Shown here in pieces: positions 57,810-64,000 of a stretch of 64,000 bases of DNA (positions within the stretch are counted from its first letter, which is position 1; every line of letters starts with the position of its first letter). This DNA comes from Paraphaeosphaeria minitans (lineage: Eukaryota > Ascomycota > Dothideomycetes > Pleosporales > Didymosphaeriaceae): the NCBI GenBank assembly GCA_015832175.1, contig WJXW01000016.1, positions 620,001-684,000 of the forward strand, read 5' to 3'. The position numbers and the translations under genes were made by a program. Under the pieces are notes generated by a model. That model searched no databases. It had not been told where the DNA came from and worked only from the letters and a program-made list of their open reading frames with translations.

Positions 57810-60800
57810 TCAAAGCACCTGACGACTGCTTCCTAGTTGAAGCTCTCGGTCGAACATCGCGTCGTACTCGTTGTTACATTTTCTACCTGTGCCGCTCAAG
57901 TTAGCTCGGTTCTAGAATGGACATGGAAGGATATACCTTTGGAATGGCGGTTTCGAGGCGTCGGTATCATGTATGGGCCTTGCAATTGACCTTGGGAAAT
58001 CTGGGCAGGCTGGGAAGACGACATCGACTGTGACGAGCCCAGCTGGGAGGAGCCTCGATGACGCTTCGACGGTTCGTTCTCCTGAGAACGATCGCCCCGT
58101 CCCTTACGCTTCATCGTGGTGCCCTTCGCATTGGATCGAGGCGTTTCGGAAGGTGCACTACTGGCATGGTCTGCAGAAGCAATGCCATGATTACCATAGG
58201 TCTTGTGGCTGGACATAGGTCGATGGACATAGTCTGGTGAACTGGATTTGGGAAGTCCAGATCCTACAAGCCGAAACTGCACATCTCTGGACGGAGTAAC
58301 TCGAGCTGTCTTCGTAGTAGGCCGGCGATTCCTTGTAGATGATGCAGTTGAGTCGGTTGGAGCCAGCATTCTGGAGCCAGTATTTGCCTGCGATTTGGGG
58401 CGGTCTTGAGAAAAAGACGATGCGCCGTGTAGGGAGTTGTGCGACAGACGTCGCGGTGTCTCTTCACCAGGACGATTGTCGCGTAAAATCTTTCCGACTT
58501 CCTGGTGTCTGTGATCATTTCCGGGACTCAGTTGTAAAGTTCCTTGCTCGAGTGGACCCATATCAATAAGCTCGTCAGATGAAAGAGCCTCAGAGAGCGC
58601 GCTGGAAATGCTGTCCGCTTTTCCGGAGTTGGTCATGGCCCTCATGCTATGGTCAAAGGCATCCACAGAACATGTAAGCGTGCGCTGAGATCCTTGATAC
58701 TCTTCCGCAGCAAGCTCTATGAACGACACGCCATTCTCATCAAGCATCTCATAAGCCCCGAGTTCATCAGTAGCTTGAGCATTGATGAAGCTGGACTGGT
58801 ATCCACCTTCTTCATGTCCGTGGGGGTGATCGTTCTTGGCATTGCTGGCTCGTGGCAGCCGTGCAGAGTGCGAATGTGACATTCCTTCAGCTTTTCCCAC
58901 TGTTGTGTTAAGGCGAATGGGCTTTTTCCTAACTTTTGTTACAGTAGAATCCAACAGGTCATCATTGCGCACAACCACCTCTGTGGTGGAACGTGGGCAG
59001 TGAGGCTGCGAACCGCCCGCTTGCACTGATTCCGACTTGTGGAGACGTGGGTCTTTTACCACTATGTTGGTGCTTGGCTGCTCGTGCGACGCATGCTCTC
59101 GAAATTTCTCTGGACGTCGAGCCTCCTGAACGAGCTTTTCGAATTTCTCCAAGGTGGTTCTCTTGTGGGCCTCAAGCTCACGGGTCTTGTGCTCGGCAGC
59201 TTTTTCCGCCGCTCTCATGCCGGCTTCAGCTTGGTTGATTCGACGCTTGAGCTCGTCAGATTCCTCTGAGTGCTGTTCTGAAATTAGCTTTGACCTCTCT
59301 ATAGCTTCAGTCAGAGCAAGTTGCAGTTCCCTCTCCTTCCCTTCCAGCAATGTATGCGATTTGACCAGTTCGAGTTGCATATCTCCTTTCTCAGTGGAGT
59401 ATGCCGCTTGAGCTTCGCTCAATTTGACTTCATTGGCTCGGGATCGTTCCAACCTAGCTGACAATGCCTGATTCTCCTCCTGTAGACAATCTATTCGACG
59501 TTGTAATTCTTTCAAGGCGTCCATATCCTTCCGGTGCGCATCATCCCTTGCATCCAGTTCTGTTTCCAACTTGTCCAATCTGGAACGGTCAGCAGATATC
59601 TGCGTCTTCAGCTGATCTTTCTCCTTCAGCTTCGCATCTGCACCAATTCGAAGCTGTTGCAGTGATCTGGAGTTTTCCTCCTGGATTATATTCGCAGCAT
59701 TGATCTCGTTCTTGAGAGTTGAGACGGTTGCGGTTTGTTCGTCAATTCGGTTCTTGAGAAGCTCCTTCTCTCTCGCAAGGCTGGTTATCTTGTCAATCAG
59801 ACGCGTATTGTCTGCCTTAACGCTCTTGAGATCTTCCTCTTTAGATAGATGCGCTGCCGATGCTTTTTCCATATGTTTTTCAAGGCTTGAAAGCTGAGAC
59901 GATAGCGAAGTAGCCTCATCAATAGCTGCTTGCGCCTCTTTGGACTTCTTTACCGTCTGTGCTCTCATGGCGGTGAGCTCGGAAACTGCCGATGAGGCTT
60001 CTTTGGCAATTGATCGAGCCTTTTGTAGTTCTTTCCTCATCTGACTGTCTGATTCGCGTAACTTCTCTACTTCTGAAGTCATCTCGGACATCTTGCTTCC
60101 CATGTGGTTGAGATCATCCGCCAGCTTGTTCTTTCCCGTTCGCAGTTCGCCAAGACGGTCATTCTGACCGTTGCTCTCCTGCCTGAGCTTGTGGATCTCT
60201 TCGTGATACGCGGTCTCTTTCTCCTTCAATGTTACCTAAAAGATCAGCCCTAATACCATCTTCGCCTCCAGTAGATTGTCTTACCTTCGTGGTAGCCAGT
60301 TCCTTCGCTTGGTCCGTAAATCGTTGTTGCAACCGGCCTAGCTCAGTTTGCGCTTCTCGCGAGTCTTCTTTGGCACTTTCGACCTGGGTTCGAAGGTTTT
60401 GGGTCTCTTGTTCAGCCTGAGTTGGGTCCGTATTATGGTTGCAGGCTTTATCCATCCAGGTCTCGAGTTCGGACTTCAAATGCGAATACTGTGCTCTCAC
60501 TTGCTTCTCATCTTTCTGAGAGCTGCGCAAAGACTCCTCTAGCTTAGAACACTTTTCTTCCAACGTTTCGAGCTGCTGATGGAGACTGTCATTCGACTGC
60601 TCGGCTTTGCGACAATTCTGGAGAGCTTCTTCATATTTCAACACATCGGCACGCAGCGTGCCAAGCTGGCTGCGAATGTAGCTTTGGATTCCCTCGGTGG
60701 GATCTTGGATTGTCTCCATGGACTGAACGATGTTGCCCATGTTCGAGCCAATGCTGCAGAAGCTATCAGCTGGTGACCAATACAATCACAGAAAGCAGAT

Positions 60801-63303
60801 CACCTCTCCTGCATTGATTGTAGCATTTCCTCCGTCTTCCGTATATCATTCACAGTAAGCACCGGGACTGGCCGGAGGCTGCGAATGACGTCTAGGCATT
60901 CCTCCACACGAATGTCACGCTCTCGCTCTGCCGACCCATTGTTCAAAGAGCCTTGGATATTACCCGCCTTCTCGAGCATGGCCCGATGATTCTCTTCCAG
61001 GCTGTTCTGTATTCCTTGTACCATAGGCAGAATTTGCTCTTCAAGGTCTGAACACTTTTTCTTTTGTGCATCATATGCAGCAGACACTTTGTGCAATTCC
61101 TCGCTGACCGATTGATGCTTGCTCTCTGACACTGCTAGCTGGGTAAAGCAGTCGTTCATGACATTTTTCATATGTCGCTGACTGTTGTTCAGGACTTCGA
61201 GAGTTTGCAAGAGATCATGCTGCAGAACTAATCTCTCTTGTTCGAGCTCGTGAACTGCACCTTTCACAAGCTTGTCGGATTTGTTACGGTGAATGTCGTT
61301 TTGGCTTTTCAGCCTAGCATAGTCGCCCTCCATACCTTTCACATACTTTTGTAACTGTGTGGTCGATTCGGAAATCTTCTGCACCCGAGCACGGAAGCTG
61401 TCATTCTGAGATTGTAGGTTCTGTATGAGACAGTTCTGCTGAACAATGGTCTCATGCAGCGAAGCAATGGCAGTTTCATGGGCTTTTTCTTTTGTGTCAA
61501 CGATATTGCGGGCTTTAGAATCACCGGCCCGGAGACACATAGCCATCATGTTCAGTATGACCTCATTTTCAAGCGAGCTGGAGTTAGCAGCCCCGTCGCC
61601 CAAGTTTTTCGAAGCTGTCGAAGCTGTCGGACCATTGGAGCGCTTCTTATTTCGCGGTTTGCTAATGCGACTGGATGAGCCCCGGCTAGATTTTGCACGG
61701 AGCACTGACTGCTGGAACTCATGCGAGAGAGTAGAATCAGTGGGAGCGTCTAGTAAAATGGCGTGGGCCTGTAACTGTGGGAAGTCGGGGCGAACAGAGA
61801 GATCCTGGGGTTGAGGCATTTCATGAGTATAGTTCATCTGATCATGAACCTCTTGCATATTCAGGTTGACATCGCTGTTGCTGAGATTCTCATGTGCATC
61901 CGCATGGGGGCTTCCGTGACCGCAGCTCTCAGGGTCCGCCGCATCATTTCCTGCCTGATCGTGTCCGGACATGACGACTTCAGAGTTGTCAAGGTAGCGA
62001 TTGACGTGGGAACCCAACCGCTTCGACAAATCATCGTTGTGAGCCCGAAATACAGGCGGCATGTTCGAGTCCACTCCTGATGCGGTCTCTCCGACGAGAT
62101 CTACATGTGTCGGACCGGCACTTGCTTCCACAACTCCCCCAAGATTCCTGGTCAATGTTCCTTCGTGAGGCTGACCAGCTGCAAGATGGTCATTGACGTT
62201 TTCGTGTCCACTGGCGGGACAATATTCATGATTATGGACCCCGGGTGTCCGGTTTGGTGCTCCGTGGCCATCGTTTGCCACTGTTGCCTCGTTGCCCTGT
62301 AATGTTGGCCCGACATGGTCCTCCGTCCTCGTGTGACCGTTGCCCGAGGCGACTGAGCCTTGGTCTGCAGTGAATTCAGACCTTGGTGGGCCGGTGACAG
62401 CGGCTTGAGGGCGTCTTGTTCGAGGCTTTCGTCCCTTCTTCGGCTTTTTTCCTTTGGGTCCACGGCCGGGAGGTGGTCCGGCGGCTGCGTGATCGGGCTT
62501 GATTGGGGATCGCTCGGGACTATAGAGGTAAGTTACTTTAAGCCTTACAACATAGGCAGTTAGACCTGGAGTGTTCCACGTACATGATCTTCTCGTTCAC
62601 CAACGTAGTGTTCGTAGTGGGAGGGGCCGCGTTTGTCACAGCGTTCATTTCTACCGTAAGGGGAAGGTTTTGATTCTCTATCAAGTCTTGACTGCGCCCC
62701 TGAAAGACAGAAAATTCCGGGAATGTATCCTGTTGTCCTTGTCCTGAAGTTCTAATTAGCGTGGTGTCAGTATTCGAATCTAAGGCACTTGCTACTTGTG
62801 GGACCTCTGCTGAGATCTTGAGAAGCAGATTTGTGAAGCTCAGGAGGAGAAGGCGTTGAAAAGACTGCTGAGGTGACCTCTGTGCTTAATTGGGGCGGCA
62901 GCTTCTGCGTTGCCTTTCCGTGGAAATTGGGCGTGGAAAAAGGTGAGGGGACAGGTTTGTTGATGTATTTAGGTCTAACAAGCAGTCCAGCATCGAATGT
63001 GAGATCTGCTGCCTGGGGCAAATTTTCCTTGAGAGTGGCATGACGCGAATGGGCCACTTCATCTGCTGTGCTCAGCCGCTCTGAACCCTCCCTGTTAATG
63101 CGTTCACAATCGTGATCAAGGTTATTAGTTGCATCTTCGAGTTGCAGGTCGGATTGTGACTCCGGGGCGATGCATTGGCTGTCTGGCACCTGGAATTCAC
63201 TTCTCTCGTTGTCACTAGACTCTACAGTGACTTCGTTACGTAGACGCGAAGGCTGCGAGGGATGATGGTGCCTGCTGAGATGGGCTTCCGTTAGAACAGG
63301 CAT
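57810..63303 (-). CDS. Large coiled-coil protein of unknown function
   Basis: Multi-exon gene of roughly 1,700 residues. It starts MPVLTEAHLSRHHHPSQPSRL at 63303. Clear introns: 62520-62583, 60754-60803, 60237-60285 and 57887-57936 (49-64 nt). One more intron or frameshift must lie near 62660-62790; 37-nt and 97-nt choices both keep the frame. Regions in order: a disordered N-terminus; a basic NLS- or AT-hook-like patch (GPKGKKPKKGRKPRTRRP) near 62450; a His/Asn-rich stretch; long heptad coiled coils from about 61500 to 59150; a Ser-rich tail; and a C-terminus reading IPTPRNRHSKGRKCNNEYDAMF. The layout suggests a structural nuclear, spindle-pole or meiotic-axis protein, which is speculation. 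No ATPase motifs, so it is not an SMC protein. Confidence 0.75.
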
Positions 63304-64000
63304 CGCGTCAGCGAGCTGATGCGGATGCCAAAAGCACCAGCGAACTTTGATGGAGACAGAAGCAACTTGGGCAAGAAAAGCCGATCGGTATGAGGGATGA
63401 AAAGTGCAGAGGTAGGCAGAAGAGTGTGTTGTTGGAGTGAAGAGGAGTCGAGTTGTGAGAGGCTGTTGGGGCAGGCACCTTCCACCGTCAACGAGGAAGT
63501 CGAGTAGGTTGAGGAAGTCGCGATTGCCGATAATGCGTCCCCGCACCAGCTTTTACCAAATCTCCATGTTAGGACATGGTATCCCTCAATATTCCAAACT
63601 GGAAAGTATCATCAATGGGTCGATTGGGGTCATCATATTTTCCGTCACTGAGATGGAACAGTCGTCACCGTCGGGGATCATCACGTGAACACCTAAGATC
63701 GCATCGACAGCGGACTGATGCACTTCAGCCCATTCCATGAAGTGGTGAGAGTGAAGGTTGCAGATATGGACCGTGTATTTATCCTGCTGCGAGCTCCTAT
63801 ACAAACTCTCTGCCGATGTGACGTGGTCAGGCTTTCATGAGCTGGTGAAGAGGGTGGCATGCTGGTTACAGAGAGAGTTCGCGACGAAGTACGAGCAGTG
63901 CATCTTCGTGGAAGTCTGCGAGAACAAACGAGACTCGCCATTAACTTTTCCGGGGCGAAATTGATTGCTGGTGCGGACGGAAGTTGCTTGACGGGACCTG
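63304..64000. other. Edge region with one weak candidate gene
   Basis: 697 bp upstream of the coiled-coil gene. Overlapping frames on both strands look partly coding. Only the minus-strand model at 63586-63941 is listed. Confidence 0.35.
63586..63941 (-). CDS. Possible small protein with mitochondrial-type N-terminus
   Basis: ATG 63941 begins MASLVCSRRLPRRCTARTSS, Arg/Ser-rich and without acids, as in presequences. A weak intron (GTAACC donor near 63869, branch CTGAC, acceptor near 63810) leads into SSQQDKYTVHICNLHSHHFM and a stop at 63588-63586, about 98 residues. The opposite strand has a rival frame (63758-63964, FHELVKRVACWLQREFATKY). Both may be chance. Confidence 0.25.

Noticed and set aside
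57810..63303. SMC or kinesin-type motor identity for the coiled-coil protein
   Set aside because: No Walker A/B, signature or hinge motif is visible in any exon.

Overview
The window is nuclear DNA of a filamentous ascomycete (Pezizomycotina, most likely Dothideomycetes). The evidence is intron-bearing genes (45-60 nt introns with GTRNGT donors, CTAAC/CTGAC branch sites and YAG acceptors), no operons, and a fungal gene set: division I chitin synthase, SNF1, TOM70, UstYa/DUF3328 proteins, RTA1-like and DUF3455 proteins. The class assignment is inference. Exon joins were worked out by eye. Except where noted, each joined model keeps an open frame of length divisible by three.

Layout. 1-5.5 kb holds a truncated gamma-tubulin complex gene, a 16 x 20 bp minisatellite, a cysteine-rich gene with an in-frame TAG, 5-hydroxyisourate hydrolase and a low-molecular-weight tyrosine phosphatase. 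6-15.8 kb is an accessory stretch with a TmpA-like membrane flavoprotein, two convergent cytochrome P450 genes and a secreted DUF3455 protein, separated by long gaps. 15.8-36.2 kb is mostly conserved: a microsatellite-rich convergent spacer, SNF1, an eleven-knuckle CCHC protein, chitin synthase, cytosolic TrpRS, a PRELI/MSF1 protein, TOM70 (with a GC-AG intron), an ABZ2-like lyase and a mitochondrial-type protein.

36.4-44.8 kb is the most interesting region and reads as a fungal RiPP (dikaritin/ustiloxin-type) cluster. A secreted precursor (40868-41448, minus) has seven tandem copies of a W-Y-D-I/T-T-Y-V core, each ending in a Lys-Arg Kex2 site. UstYa-family oxidases with HxxHC motifs lie on both sides (39268-40258 minus, 42015-43059 plus). 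An MFS transporter (36367-38229) and an RTA1-like membrane protein (43564-44785) lie outside them. The likely logic is secretion and Kex2 cutting of the repeats, UstY-catalysed oxidative ring closure at Tyr, then export. The core sequence matches none of the dikaritin cores I know.

44.8-57.8 kb is gene-poor, with relic exons and at least five decayed copies of one exon-intron element at 52.7-55.9 kb. The right end has a large coiled-coil protein (57810-63303, minus) and a possible small gene at the edge.
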